Origin: Pseudoxanthomonas sp. CF125 | GTDB lineage: Bacteria; Pseudomonadota; Gammaproteobacteria; Xanthomonadales; Xanthomonadaceae | Length of the DNA stretch: 64,000 bases | NCBI RefSeq assembly: GCF_900104085.1 | Contig: NZ_FNLD01000002.1 | Span: 682,001-746,000, forward strand | Direction of reading: 5' to 3' | In this document: positions 50,300 to 61,000 of the stretch, piece after piece | Position numbering within the stretch: position 1 is the stretch's first letter | How the letters are laid out: each line of letters begins with the position of its first letter | The notes under the pieces: generated by a model | Told to the model about the DNA's origin: nothing | Database searches by the model: none | Seen by the model: the letters and a program-made list of their open reading frames with translations, nothing else | Translations under genes and position numbers: made by a program

Positions 50300-52123
50300 A
50301 TGTCGTCCGACCTTATTGGTCTCGGCGGACTTCGCGCGCCGTCGCGTCGCCGGTTCGTGCAAGGACTGGCCGCCGGCGGCGCGGCCGCGGCGCTGGGTTT
50401 GTGGCCGAAGAACAGCTGGGCGCTCAAAGGCGCTGGCAACAACAATGTCCTTTCCGGCACCGAGTTCGATCTGACCATCGGGGAAACCCCGATGAACTTC
50501 ACCGGCCGCACGCGACCGGCGATCACCGTGAACGGTTCGATCCCCGCGCCTTTGCTGCGTTGGCGCGAAGGCACCACCGTCAACCTGCGCGTGTCCAATG
50601 CCTTGCCGGCCGGTTCCATCCACGGCCATGAGACCTCGATCCATTGGCACGGCATCCTGCTGCCGGCCAACATGGACGGCGTGCCGGGACTCAGCTTCTC
50701 CGGCATCCACCGCGGCGAAACCTATCCGTACCGCTTCACCGTGCAGCAGGCAGGCACCTACTGGTACCACAGCCATTCTTCCTTCCAGGAACAGGCCGGC
50801 CTGTACGGCCCGCTGATCATCGATCCCATCGAACCCGAACCCTTCGCGTTCGACCGCGACTACGTGGTGATGCTGACCGACTGGACCGACCTGGATCCTG
50901 CCGCGCTGTTCTCGCGCTTGAAGAAGATGTCCAGCTACGACAACTACAACAAGCGCACGGCGGGGGATTTCATAAACGACGTCCAGCGACTCGGCCTGGC
51001 GGCTACCGTGAACGATCGAAAGATGTGGGGCGAAATGCGCATGACCCCGACCGATCTGTCGGACGTCGATGCGCACACCTATACCTATCTCATGAACGGC
51101 ACCACGGCGCTCGGCAACTGGACCGGATTGTTCCGTTCCGGCGAAAAAGTGCGGCTGCGCTTCATCAATGGTTCGGCGATGACTTATTTCGACGTGCGTA
51201 TCCCCGGTTTGAAGATGACCGTGGTGGCCGCCGATGGTTTGTACGTGCATCCGGTGACCGTGGATGAGTTCCGCATCGCCGTGGCCGAGACCTTCGACGT
51301 GATCGTAGAACCTTCCGGGCAGGACGCTTTCGCGATCTTCGCACAGGACATGGGGCGTACCGGCTACGTCAGCGGCACGCTGGCCGTGCGCGACGGTCTG
51401 CGGGCGCCCATACCGGCTATCGATGCACGTCCGCTGCTCACTATGGCCGACATGGGTCATGGCGGCATGGGGACTTCCAAAGGAATGGAAGGCGGTTGCG
51501 GCGCCAGCATGGGCCACGACATGTCGTCCATGGCGGCGCCTTCAAGCGCCGAGCACAGCGGGCACGACATGGCCAGCATGGATAACGGTGGCGCAGCAAT
51601 GCAGATCCATCCGCAGAGCGAAACCGGTAATCCGCTGGTCGACATGCAGACCATGGCGCCGGTTCCCAAGCTGGACGACCCGGGCATCGGATTGCGCGAC
51701 AACGGCCGCAAGGTGCTCAGTTATTCGATGCTCAAGAGCACGTTCGAAGATCCGGATGGAAGAGACCCGGGGCGCGACGTCGAACTGCATCTGACCGGAC
51801 ACATGGAGAAATTCGCCTGGGGCTTCAATGGCCAGAAGTTCTCCGAGGTCGAGCCGTTGCGTCTGAACTACGGCGAGCGCCTGCGCATCGTCTTGGTTAA
51901 CGACACCATGATGACGCACCCGATCCACCTGCATGGCATGTGGAGCGACCTGGAGGACGAGCAAGGGAATTTCCTGGTCCGCAAGCACACCATCGACATG
52001 CCGCCGGGCAGCAAGCGCAGCTACCGGGTACGCGCCGACGCGTTGGGCAGCTGGGCGTACCACTGCCATCTGCTCTACCACATGGAAGCGGGAATGATGC
52101 GGACAGTGCGGGTGGAGGAGTGA
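50300..52123 (+). CDS. copA: Copper resistance multicopper oxidase CopA
   Basis: A 607-residue periplasmic multicopper oxidase (PcoA/CopA type), exported folded by Tat: RRRFVQGLAAGGAAAALGL. Three cupredoxin domains with the copper ligand motifs HWHG (H115, H117), YHSH (H157, H159), HPIHLHG (from H540) and HCHLLYHMEAGMM (from H588) are present. Before the third domain is a Met/His-rich insert (MADMGHGGMGTSKGMEGG, MGHDMSSM and similar) that likely binds several Cu(I). I start at MSSDLIG; the frame continues 5' through copL sequence. It ends 5 bases before copB. Confidence 0.96.
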   Translation: MSSDLIGLGGLRAPSRRRFVQGLAAGGAAAALGLWPKNSWALKGAGNNNVLSGTEFDLTIGETPMNFTGRTRPAITVNGSIPAPLLRWREGTTVNLRVSNALPAGSIHGHETSIHWHGILLPANMDGVPGLSFSGIHRGETYPYRFTVQQAGTYWYHSHSSFQEQAGLYGPLIIDPIEPEPFAFDRDYVVMLTDWTDLDPAALFSRLKKMSSYDNYNKRTAGDFINDVQRLGLAATVNDRKMWGEMRMTPTDLSDVDAHTYTYLMNGTTALGNWTGLFRSGEKVRLRFINGSAMTYFDVRIPGLKMTVVAADGLYVHPVTVDEFRIAVAETFDVIVEPSGQDAFAIFAQDMGRTGYVSGTLAVRDGLRAPIPAIDARPLLTMADMGHGGMGTSKGMEGGCGASMGHDMSSMAAPSSAEHSGHDMASMDNGGAAMQIHPQSETGNPLVDMQTMAPVPKLDDPGIGLRDNGRKVLSYSMLKSTFEDPDGRDPGRDVELHLTGHMEKFAWGFNGQKFSEVEPLRLNYGERLRIVLVNDTMMTHPIHLHGMWSDLEDEQGNFLVRKHTIDMPPGSKRSYRVRADALGSWAYHCHLLYHMEAGMMRTVRVEE

Positions 52124-52128
52124 TCGCC

Positions 52129-53280
52129 ATGAATACGATGAATCGTTTGCTGCGGACTATTCCACTGTGTCTGCTTATCGGATCGTCGCTGGCGCCGGAG
52201 CGGCTGCTTGCGCAAGAGATGGATCATTCCAGCATGCAAATGCCGGCACGTCCGGAGCCTTCGACATCCTCCACCCCAAAGGTCGAAGCGCCGGAAGAGA
52301 AGCCCACTTCCTCGCCCGTCTCGGCCAATCCCCATGCGGGCCACGGCGATGCGACGCTGCCTGCAGCACGGGCAGAGCAAGCTCCCGCGGAACAGGTGGA
52401 CCATGCCGCAATGGGCCACGGCACGTCGACGGCGCCTGCAGAGCCCATGGATCATTCGAAGATGGGACACGACAGGGGAGCCATGTCCGACGAGTCCATG
52501 CCGATGGATCATGCAGAAATGAATCATGCGGAAATGAATCATGGCGCCGAATCGGCCGCGCCATTGCAGCCGCGCACGCCGATACCCGTCGTCACCGATG
52601 CCGATCGTGCCGCCGCGACGCCGCCATCGGGCGGCCATCCGGCGCACGACAACAGCATTCAGCACTATGTATTGCTGGATCGTCTGGAGGGTTGGGACGC
52701 CGACCCGGGAGCAGGCACCGCCTGGGCGATGCAGGGATGGATGGGAACCGATCTCAATCGCCTCTGGCTGCGCAGCGAAGGCGAGCGTGTCGATAATCGT
52801 ACCGAGAGCGCCGACCTGGAAGTTCTGTACGGCCGCAGCATCGCCCGCTGGTGGGATGTGGTGGCGGGTGTGCGTCATGATTTCAATCCTGGAGGGTCGC
52901 AGGATTTCGCGGCGATCGGCGTGATGGGGCTGGCTCCCTACATGTTCGAAGTCCAGGCCACCGGCTACATCGGACAATCGGGACAGACCGCGGCGCGGGT
53001 GGAAGTCGAGTACGAAATGCTGTTGACTAACCGGTTGATTCTGCAGCCGATGGTCGAGGTCGATTTCTACGGACGCAACGACGAACGTCGTGGCGTCGGC
53101 TCGGGATTGAGTACCGCGGAAGCGGGCCTGCGCCTGCGTTACGAGATAACCCGCCGGTTCGCGCCGTATGTCGGCATCGTCCACGAACGGGCTTTTGGCC
53201 GCACTGCCGATTTCCGTCGAGCAGAAGGCGAAGACGCCAGCGACACCCGCGTGGTCGCGGGCTTTCGCATCTGGTTCTGA
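52129..53280 (+). CDS. copB: Copper resistance outer-membrane protein CopB
   Basis: A 383-residue protein with a signal peptide (PLCLLIGSSLAPERLLAQ), a long low-complexity N-terminal half holding Met/His copper motifs (MDHSSMQM, VDHAAMGHG, MDHSKMGHD, MDHAEMNHAEMNHG), and a C-terminal PcoB/CopB beta-barrel (about 200-383: YVLLDRLEGWDADPGAGTAWAMQGWMGTD..LWLRSEGER). The DNA of the MNHAE motif is a tandem duplication around 52510-52545. It follows copA directly with GGAGGAG as ribosome site and is followed by copM. Confidence 0.94.
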   Translation: MNTMNRLLRTIPLCLLIGSSLAPERLLAQEMDHSSMQMPARPEPSTSSTPKVEAPEEKPTSSPVSANPHAGHGDATLPAARAEQAPAEQVDHAAMGHGTSTAPAEPMDHSKMGHDRGAMSDESMPMDHAEMNHAEMNHGAESAAPLQPRTPIPVVTDADRAAATPPSGGHPAHDNSIQHYVLLDRLEGWDADPGAGTAWAMQGWMGTDLNRLWLRSEGERVDNRTESADLEVLYGRSIARWWDVVAGVRHDFNPGGSQDFAAIGVMGLAPYMFEVQATGYIGQSGQTAARVEVEYEMLLTNRLILQPMVEVDFYGRNDERRGVGSGLSTAEAGLRLRYEITRRFAPYVGIVHERAFGRTADFRRAEGEDASDTRVVAGFRIWF

Positions 53281-53295
53281 TAAGGGAGCAAGACC

Positions 53296-54075
53296 ATGTC
53301 TATCGTCACACGCCGTTCGGCGATCACCGTCATCGTGCTGGCTCTTTCAGCGGTCCTGTTTTCCGGCCTCATGGTGTGGTCCGGTCTCTACAACGTGGCT
53401 GCCGACGATCCCCACATGAAGTCCACCTATCGCCTGCTGGAAACCATGCGGAAACGTTCGATTGCGGTGCGGGCAGGAAAACTGCACGTGCCTGCGGATC
53501 TGAAAACCCCGGCACGCATCGTGCAAGGGGCAGGCAACTACAACGCGATGTGCACGGGCTGTCATTTGGCGCCGGGCATGGCGGACACCGAGCTCAGCAA
53601 AGGCCTGTATCCCGCGCCGCCGAACCTGGCCAAGACGGAAGTGGATGCCGCGGAGGCGTTCTGGGTGGTCAAGCACGGCATCAAGGCCTCGGGTATGCCC
53701 GCCTGGGGAAAGAGCATGGACGATGCCTATATCTGGAATATGGCCGCTTTCCTCCAGGAACTTCCCAAACTCACGCCAACGCAGTACCAGGCGATGGTGG
53801 AAAGCAGTAGCGGGCACTCGCATGGTGGCGGAGAAACCAAGCCGCATGAGCACCCTGGAAGTGCTGCGGACGGTCATGATGGGGGGACTTCTGGCGGTCA
53901 CGCCGACATGGAAGGCATGACGATGAGTGCGTCGCCGCCGCATGCACATGCAGCCGGCACACCACCGCATAAGGATGCCGCAAAGACAGCGAAGCCTCCT
54001 GCCGATGAGCATGCAGGCATGGCCATGCCGACGCCTGCGCCCGAGACGCATAAAGACGATGGCCACCAACACTGA
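53296..54075 (+). CDS. copM: Cytochrome c of the copper cluster (CopM)
   Basis: A 259-residue membrane-anchored cytochrome c. An N-terminal hydrophobic helix (AITVIVLALSAVLFSGLMVWSGLYNV) precedes a mono-heme domain with CTGCH (C86, C89, H90) and a likely distal Met in KASGMPAWGK. The C-terminal third is His-rich (GHSHGGGETKPHEHPG, DGHDGGTSGGHADMEGMTM, HAHAAGTPPHK) and probably binds copper. Position and features match copM of the Xanthomonas copLABMG group. Its exact role is not established. Confidence 0.85.
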   Translation: MSIVTRRSAITVIVLALSAVLFSGLMVWSGLYNVAADDPHMKSTYRLLETMRKRSIAVRAGKLHVPADLKTPARIVQGAGNYNAMCTGCHLAPGMADTELSKGLYPAPPNLAKTEVDAAEAFWVVKHGIKASGMPAWGKSMDDAYIWNMAAFLQELPKLTPTQYQAMVESSSGHSHGGGETKPHEHPGSAADGHDGGTSGGHADMEGMTMSASPPHAHAAGTPPHKDAAKTAKPPADEHAGMAMPTPAPETHKDDGHQH

Positions 54076-54094
54076 TCTTCCAGGGATGCATTGA

Positions 54095-54595
54095 ATGAAA
54101 CTCTTATCCTTCTTGATCCTGACAGGTGCGATCGCCTTGACGGCCTGCGCACGCGACTCCCAGGAAACGGTCACTGCCATCGCGATTGCGGAAACCGCCG
54201 CGCCCTTTGCCTCGCAAGGGCTGCCGCCAGCGGTGGTTCACAAGAGCCCCAGCTGCGGATGCTGCGGCCTTTGGGTGGACCATCTGAAGAGCGCGGGTTT
54301 TCCGGTGCAAGTCCAAGACAGCGAGGACGTAGTACCCGTGAAACACCGCCTGGGCGTGCCGTTCGGCAAAGGTTCCTGCCATACCGCCGAGATCGCTGGG
54401 TATTTCATCGAAGGGCACGTCCCGGCCGAGGACATCAAGCGCCTGTTGGTTGAAAAGCCCGATGCGAAAGGACTGGTATTGCCCGGAATGCCCGCCGGCT
54501 CTCCCGGCATGGAAAGCCCGGATGGAACCTCCCAACGCTTTACGGTCGAATTGGTGCAGGCCGATGGAACCACGGTTCCTTACAGCTCGCACTGA
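54095..54595 (+). CDS. copG: DUF411 copper protein (CopG)
   Basis: A 166-residue exported lipoprotein-like protein (lipobox LTAC, Cys at residue 18) with a DUF411 domain. The family's CxCC is seen at C54-G-C56-C57 in SPSCGCCGLWVDHLKSAGF, and a further Cys is in KGSCHTAEIAGYFIEGHVP. CopG proteins bind copper and are part of copper-resistance operons in many Proteobacteria. It is the last gene of the copLABMG run. Confidence 0.88.
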   Translation: MKLLSFLILTGAIALTACARDSQETVTAIAIAETAAPFASQGLPPAVVHKSPSCGCCGLWVDHLKSAGFPVQVQDSEDVVPVKHRLGVPFGKGSCHTAEIAGYFIEGHVPAEDIKRLLVEKPDAKGLVLPGMPAGSPGMESPDGTSQRFTVELVQADGTTVPYSSH

Positions 54596-54606
54596 CGGAT
54601 CAGGCC

Positions 54607-54638
54607 TTGACTCTGGACCATGGTCCAGGCTGCAGACT
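54607..54638 (+). promoter_or_regulatory. MerR-type operator/promoter before the regulator and copF
   Basis: The -35 TTGACT (54607-54612) is followed by a perfect 16-base palindrome CTGGACCATGGTCCAG (54613-54628) and a weak -10 CAGACT (54633-54638). The spacer is 20 bases, the over-long spacing that MerR-family activators correct by distorting DNA. It lies 36 bases before the regulator's ATG. Confidence 0.85.
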
Positions 54639-54673
54639 GTCCCTGACGCGCTTCGCGCCAACAGGTATGAGCT

Positions 54674-55072
54674 ATGAAAATCGGTGAACTGGCCCAGAAG
54701 GCCCAAGTCAATATCGACACGGTGCGCTACTACGAGCGGCAGGGTCTGTTGCCTGCGCCGCAGCGCCTGCGCTCGGGTTATCGCCAGTACGCACCGGGCG
54801 ACGTGTCCCGCTTGCGCTTCGTGCGCCGGGCGAAGGCGCTTGGCTTCACCTTGCTGGAAATCCGCGACCTGCTGGAACTGTCGAATCATCGCGACGAAGA
54901 CATGGCCGGAATGAAGACCGCCGCCATGCAGAAGCTCGATGACGTGGAAGCCAAGCTGGCCGAGCTCACCCGCATTCGCGACGGCCTCAGGACCTTGGTC
55001 GCTTCCTGCCCGGGCCACGGAATATTGGAGCAGTGCCCCATTCTCAATGCGCTGTCGGAGGATCCGGCATGA
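54674..55072 (+). CDS. MerR-family metal-responsive regulator (CueR-like)
   Basis: A 132-residue MerR regulator: winged-helix start [26 protein letters not shown] with [35 protein letters not shown], a dimerisation helix, and a C-terminal metal loop [14 protein letters not shown]. The loop Cys are C112 and C121, eight residues apart; CueR has seven between, and zinc/mercury types usually have eight plus a Cys in the dimer helix, which is absent here. With copF directly downstream, overlapping by 4 bases, copper is the likely inducer. It probably autoregulates through the palindrome upstream. Confidence 0.9.
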   Translation: MKIGELAQKAQVNIDTVRYYERQGLLPAPQRLRSGYRQYAPGDVSRLRFVRRAKALGFTLLEIRDLLELSNHRDEDMAGMKTAAMQKLDDVEAKLAELTRIRDGLRTLVASCPGHGILEQCPILNALSEDPA

Positions 55073-57441
55073 ACACGCACAGCCATGGCGGCCACGACAA
55101 ACCCGCGCCAGGCACCGGTGGCGGTTCCTGCTGCTCGTCCGCAACCAGCCACGCGTCAGCCGGCGCTGCGATCGATCCGGTCTGCGGGATGAGTGTCGAT
55201 CCGGCTACCACCGCGCACCATGCAACCCATGAAGGCACGGAGTATCACTTCTGCTCGGCGCGTTGCCGCGAGCGCTTCGTGGCCGATCCGAAGAAGTATC
55301 TTTCTCCGGAGTCGTCGGCCGTTGAAAAGAGCGCGCCTGCCGGCACGATCTACACCTGTCCCATGCATCCCCAGATCCGCCAGCAAGGCCCCGGCACCTG
55401 TCCGATCTGCGGCATGGCGCTGGAACCGGAAATGCCGAGCCTGGAGGATGAGGACAATCCGGAGTTGCGGGATTTCACCCGGCGCTTCTGGTGGACGCTG
55501 CCGTTGACCGTGATCGTGCTCGCGCTGGCCATGCTGGGGCATCGCATCGCTTTCATATCGACAGAGACCCGCACCTGGGTCGAGCTGGCATTGAGCGCGC
55601 CGGTCGTTCTGTGGGCGGGCTGGCCGTTCTTCGAACGTTGCGTCCAGTCCATTCGCAACCGCAGTCCGAACATGTGGACGTTGATCGGCGTCGGCGTGGC
55701 CGCCGCTTTCGGCTATAGCGTGGTCGCCACGCTCGCGCCCGGGCTGTTTCCCGAATCGTTCCGCGAACATGGCCGGGTGGGTGTGTATTACGAGGCGGCG
55801 GCGGTGATCGTCTCGCTGACATTGCTTGGCCAATTGTTGGAGCTCAAGGCGCGTTCGAAGACTTCGGCTGCCATCAAGGCGCTGCTGGGGCTGGCGCCGA
55901 AGACGGCAAGGCGTATCAAAGATGACGGCGTGGAAGAAGACATTCCGCTGGATCACGTCCATACCGGCGATCGCCTGCGCGTGCGCCCCGGCGAAAAGAT
56001 CCCGGTGGACGGTACCGTGCTGGAGGGCCGCAGCAGCATCGACGAATCGATGCTGACCGGAGAACCCATTCCCGTCGAAAAAGAGAAGGGGGCCAAGGTC
56101 ATCGGCGCGACCCTCAACGGCACGGGCAGTCTGGTCGTGCGTGCCGATCAGGTGGGTGCGGCAACGATGCTCTCGCAAATCGTGCAACTCGTCGCCCAAG
56201 CGCAGCGGTCGCGTGCGCCCATGCAGCGCATGGCCGACAAGGTGGCCTTCTGGTTCGTACTCGCGGTGCTGGCCGCCGCTCTGCTGACCTTGCTTGGCTG
56301 GGGATTGTTCGGTCCCGAGCCTTCCTGGACTTATGCGGTGCTCAACGCCGTTTCGGTGCTGATCATCGCCTGTCCTTGCGCGCTGGGCCTGGCGACGCCC
56401 ATGTCCATCATGGTGGCCACGGGGCGTGCCGCACACGCGGGCGTGCTGTTCCGCGATGCCGAAGCTTTGGAGCAGCTGCGCAAGATCGATACGTTGATCG
56501 TCGATAAGACGGGCACGCTTACCGAAGGCCGCCCGACTTTCCGCGAAACGATCCTGGCCAACGGCTTCACCGCCGATCAGGTCCTGCGATGGGCCGCCAG
56601 CCTTGAGCAGGGAAGCGAGCATCCGTTGGCCGAAGCGATCCTGGCCGAGGCTGTACAGCGTGGACTTCCGCTGGTAGCCGCCGAAGATTTCGATTCGGTA
56701 ACGGGGCAGGGCGTGCGGGGTACGGTCGAGGGTCATGCGCTCGCCCTGGGCAATCAGGCATTGATGGCTGCGGTGAATGCGGATATCGCTTCTGTCGCGG
56801 ACGACGCCGAACGCCTCCGCAAGCAGGGCGCAAGCGTCATGTTCCTTGCGGTCGACGGACGCTTGGCCGGTGCGGTGGCCGTCGCCGACCGGATCAAGGA
56901 AACGACTTTGCCTGCCCTCAACGCCCTGCGTGCGGAGGGGCTGCGCATCGTCATGGCTTCCGGCGACGCCCAGGCTACGGCGCAGGCGGTGGCCGGCACG
57001 TTGGGAATCGAGGAGGTATACGGCCAGGTCCGGCCGCAGGACAAGGTGGCGCTCGTACAGCGCCTGAAGGCCGAAGGCCGGCGCGTGGCCATGGCCGGCG
57101 ATGGAATCAACGATGCTCCGGCCTTGGCTGCAGCGGATGTCGGAATCGCAATGGGGACAGGCACCGATGTGGCCATGTCGAGCGCACAGGTGACCCTGGT
57201 CAAGGGCGATCTGACCCGGATCGTGCGGGCCCGCGCCATCTCCGAAGAAACGGTCGCCAATATGAAGCAGAACCTCGGCTTCGCTTTTCTTTACAACGCC
57301 CTGGGTGTGCCGATCGCCGCTGGGGTGCTGTATCCGGTGTTCGGTCTTCTGCTCAGTCCGATGATCGCCGCATTGGCGATGAGCCTGAGCTCGGTATCCG
57401 TCGTTACCAACGCACTGCGCCTTGGAAGAACGTCGTCCTGA
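55069..57441 (+). CDS. copF: Copper-exporting P1B-type ATPase (CopF)
   Basis: A 790-residue heavy-metal ATPase pumping Cu(I) out of the cytoplasm. Unusual N-terminus: a His/Cys-rich start ([15 protein letters not shown]), a YHS domain ([31 protein letters not shown]), and a heavy-metal-binding segment with [22 protein letters not shown] at about 95-117, rather than a classic CxxC HMA domain. The transmembrane CPC motif is C435-P-C437, the phosphorylated Asp is D479 in DKTGTLTEG, with TGEP upstream and [10 protein letters not shown]. It is coupled to the MerR gene and matches the Xanthomonas copF position. Confidence 0.95.
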   Translation: MNTHSHGGHDKPAPGTGGGSCCSSATSHASAGAAIDPVCGMSVDPATTAHHATHEGTEYHFCSARCRERFVADPKKYLSPESSAVEKSAPAGTIYTCPMHPQIRQQGPGTCPICGMALEPEMPSLEDEDNPELRDFTRRFWWTLPLTVIVLALAMLGHRIAFISTETRTWVELALSAPVVLWAGWPFFERCVQSIRNRSPNMWTLIGVGVAAAFGYSVVATLAPGLFPESFREHGRVGVYYEAAAVIVSLTLLGQLLELKARSKTSAAIKALLGLAPKTARRIKDDGVEEDIPLDHVHTGDRLRVRPGEKIPVDGTVLEGRSSIDESMLTGEPIPVEKEKGAKVIGATLNGTGSLVVRADQVGAATMLSQIVQLVAQAQRSRAPMQRMADKVAFWFVLAVLAAALLTLLGWGLFGPEPSWTYAVLNAVSVLIIACPCALGLATPMSIMVATGRAAHAGVLFRDAEALEQLRKIDTLIVDKTGTLTEGRPTFRETILANGFTADQVLRWAASLEQGSEHPLAEAILAEAVQRGLPLVAAEDFDSVTGQGVRGTVEGHALALGNQALMAAVNADIASVADDAERLRKQGASVMFLAVDGRLAGAVAVADRIKETTLPALNALRAEGLRIVMASGDAQATAQAVAGTLGIEEVYGQVRPQDKVALVQRLKAEGRRVAMAGDGINDAPALAAADVGIAMGTGTDVAMSSAQVTLVKGDLTRIVRARAISEETVANMKQNLGFAFLYNALGVPIAAGVLYPVFGLLLSPMIAALAMSLSSVSVVTNALRLGRTSS

Positions 57442-57517
57442 TCGCTAAACAGCGCCCAAAGCCCTGAGCCGGCGAAGGGCGCCTCTTGTCATTAGGCTCA
57501 TCCCAAGGAGTTCGTTC

Positions 57518-57680
57518 ATGAAGTATGCGTTTCCGATTCTTGCGATTTCGCTGTTGATTTCCATGGATGCCGCCATCGCGGCCGATCCGGCCTACGGCCA
57601 AGCCTGCAAGTCCTAACGCGATGAATCACGGCAAGATGGACATGCCGCATGGTCAGATGGATCACAGTCAGTCAATGTAA
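57518..57680 (+). pseudogene. Small copper-binding peptide, apparently frameshifted
   Basis: A well-placed AAGGAG (57505-57510) precedes an ATG coding MKYAFPILAISLLISMDAAIA, a good signal peptide, then ADPAYGQACKS and TAA at 57614. In the next frame the sequence continues without stop as SPNAMNHGKMDMPHGQMDH followed by SQSM and a stop at 57678-57680. The Met/His pattern is like the copper motifs of CopB. One base change near 57611 would join the signal peptide to the Met/His tail as a protein of about 53 residues. It may instead be a short peptide plus an independent small ORF from 57621. Position after copF supports a copper role. Confidence 0.5.
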
Positions 57681-58006
57681 GCAGCTTGGTCATAGTCCGT
57701 TCGGATTTGCGTCTTATGGGTCTTTATCTCGACAGATGTAAATACTTCACACCAAAGCTGAACTCTCGGAGATTTCACGCGAATAAGTGAGAGATTTCAC
57801 ATTACCACTGTGGTTGCAGGGTCGGTATGGCAGGCAGATACTAAGCGCGCTCGCCGCCGGTAAGGTCGGTTGGCGATAAGAACTGCGACACCGGTGGGGA
57901 CCGGCAGCACAACGCCAGACACTAAGGGAATTGCAGAATTGATTTAGCCAATGCGCGTCGATTCCGCGGTTGTGGCTGCGTAGCGATGCGGAAAAGGAGT
58001 TTCGCA
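57681..58006. other. Gap before the RHS gene
   Basis: About 326 bases without a supported gene. The sequence is less GC-rich than its surroundings and has two copies of GAGATTTCAC (near 57768 and 57791). I see no clear promoter, terminator or repeat of the families listed. AAAAGGAGT at 57992 is the ribosome site for the next gene. Confidence 0.5.
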
Positions 58007-61000
58007 GTGCCCGATACGTCGTCCTCGCGGTTGTCCTATTCCGCCGCTGCCCTTTTCCTGCTGGTTATTGCCTTTCTGATTGCACCCCTCGGTGCGTTGG
58101 TGAGCCAAGTCATCGCGCAAACCATGGGCGGCAATCAGCCTCCTAGGTTGCTGGTGGAAGCCGATCCTCTTTCCGACGCCGTGTCGGCTACGGCCGCCGA
58201 GTTCCGGGTAGACGAATCCGGCGCCGCCACTTATTCGATCCCTCTGTATACCGTCCCGGGCACGGCCGGCGTGGTGCCGCATCTGACCTTGAGCTATTCC
58301 AGCCAGAACGGCGATGGGCCGGTAGGTAAAGGCTGGGCCATCGGCGGGCTGTCCTCGATTTCCCGATGCCGCGCGACGCGGGAAGCAGGCGATTTCATCG
58401 GCGCCGCCACACCCGATGGCAACCCGAGACCGATCAACTTTTCGGCCACCGACCGCTTCTGTCTGGATGGCCAACGCCTCATTCCTTCCAGTGCCACCTG
58501 CCTCGCCGCCAGCGGCATGACTGCCGCCGCCTTGGCGACTGAGATCGATTCCTTTCAGCGGGTGTGCGCCTATACGGTGGGCAGCGCCACAACCGGACCC
58601 AACTTCTTCACCGTCGAACGCAAAGACGGGTCAATCAGCTGGTATGGCGACCGGGACAACAACAACAGCCAGAACCGTCCCGATGGCTACTTCGAGACTA
58701 ACTCCGCTCTCGCCCCCACCGCTGCCCTTACTTGGGCACAGACCCGGTTCCAGGATTCCACCGGCAACTACATCGACTACCTGTATCTGGAAAACCCCGC
58801 TGGCGCCGGCACGGGCGAACACCTGATCAGCGAAATTCGTTACACCGGCAAAACAATCCTCGTCGGGCAATCGGGAAGTGCGTCGGCGCCCTACGCCAAG
58901 GTGGTGTTCAACTACGCAGTCCGGCCCGCGGCCAAATGGACCAAGGGCTACGCTTCGGGCGGCATGCTGACCCAGAGCCGCAGCCTGTCTAGCATCACCT
59001 CCTGCGCTACGTTGGTGTGTTCAGGTCCTGAGCAGGCACGTCACTACCTGCTCACCTACGCCGCCAGTGCGTCGGGCAGCAATCTCGATACGTTGATTGG
59101 ATTGCAAGAATGCCGGGACAGCACTGCGGCGATTTGCGCGTCCCCCACGGCGTTTGTCTGGAGCCAGGGCAAATACGAGTTCGCGACCCAAGAGTTGCCG
59201 TCAGGTTTCTTGTATGTAAGCGACGTGGGATTCAACGGGATCAAGTACGGAGATTTGAATGGGGACGGGCGCGCGGACTTGATCAATATGCGAGCTGGAG
59301 TGGTTGGGTGCCCTAGCACCACCATCATTCTGACCGCGTTAAGCGCCCTGGATGGCAATGGTCGCCCCACGTTTCCCAGCAGTAGTTATGTTTGCACCCC
59401 TGCTCTTAACGCGGAACGAGGCGAGGGTTCCTGGCACCTTCTGGACTACAACGGGGATGGTCGCGATGACCTGTTCGTCTCCGGTCCCGATTGGCAGGGT
59501 TGGCGCCTGCATCCGTCCAATGGATCGGGTTTTGATGCCAGTCAAAATTTGATTGCCGGACTCGACGCCATCATTCCCTCCTATCCGGGGAAGAACGATC
59601 AGGTCCAACTGGCCGATCTCAACGGCGATGGGTTGACCGATGTCGTCTATCCGAACGGAGGGGCGCTGCGCGCCCGCATCATGGAGCGGCAATCCGGTGG
59701 ATTTGGTTGGGGCGCCGAGAAAACCATCGCCATCGATCAAGCCTCGGTCGACGACTGTAACTATGCTCCCAACGTGACCTGCAGCTACACGGTTGCGGGC
59801 GCGCCGACGCCCAAGACTGGCTTCTCCCAGCTGACGGATTTCAATGGCGATGCCACCTCGGATCTGCTGATCAAGGTCACCACCACGAGCACCCGAACCA
59901 ACTACGGCACGCCGGGCTGTCCGATTGAGCCCATCGCGCCTCCGGAGTCCCAATCCACGGATCAACCGTCGTTGGTGATAATGCCCTATGTCCTGCAAGA
60001 GGACTCCCCGGTGGGCGTAGAGGAAAGTCTTGCCGCTGGACCGTGCGTGGTGACGACGATCACCAGCAACTTGCACGCACTCTCAGTCCAGTCGCTGGGC
60101 ACAACTGGGGTGGCAGTGGCCTCGACGGGCGTGGTGTCGCCCGGCAATCCCGAGACCCTAACGTTTGCAGATGCCAACGGCGATGGCCTGACCGATGTGT
60201 TCTATCGCGCAACCGCCGACAGTGATTGGATTTACCGGATCAACCGAGGCACCGGCTTTATCTCCGGTGGAACGTTGGCCCAGACCGAGTATCGGAACCA
60301 GACCCGTTTCCAGGACATTAATGGCGATGGTCGGGCCGATGCTTTGGTGCTGACGAATTACGGCAGCTATAAAGCCTATGCGGTGCGCTACGCCCTCAGC
60401 ACGGGCGGCTACGCCGCTTCGGCTTCCCCAATGCCAGGCGGTGGCGCACGCCTGTGCTCAGGCGGCTGCAATCCAGACCGATTCGTGTCGATGTTCACCG
60501 ACCTGGATGCGGATGGAATCCTGGATTTTGTGTCTTTTGAGTTGAACGAGAATCCCCCGCTGTTCGTTTCTCGTGCCAACACGCGATTCGAGCCGCGCGA
60601 TACACTGGTGAAGGTGGTCAACGGCTTGGGTTCGGAAACCGACATCACCTATGCACCGTTGACCAACAAGGATCTGTATCGCCGCGACACCGGCTCGCGC
60701 AATGGCTTGAACTGGGGCCGTGGCGCGCCCGTGCTGGATCTGCTGGCCTCCAGCTATGTCGTGGCCCGCGTCTCCAGCAGCTCGCCACAACTGGGAGCAC
60801 CCGGCGCCAAAGCCACCTTGCACTATCGTTATGCCGGTGCTCGCGTGCAGGCAGGCGGCCGGGGTTTCCTGGGCTTCCGCGAAATGGTCACCATCGATCC
60901 GAATCAGACCGGTGGGTACGTCGTCACCACCACGACGTACGCCCAGAATTTCCCGTTTATGGGCATGCCCATCCAGACCGTCAAAGCGGCGGTGTTGAAT

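Noticed and set aside
57952-57983. ATG at 57952 as start of the RHS protein
   Set aside because: That frame stops at TAG 57981; GTG 58007 has an AAGGAG at the right distance and opens the long frame.
59240-60540. Repeated GAC-AAC/GGC-GAT DNA motifs resembling a spaced repeat array
   Set aside because: They encode the DxNGDGxxD calcium motifs of FG-GAP repeats at uneven spacing in one reading frame; not a CRISPR array.
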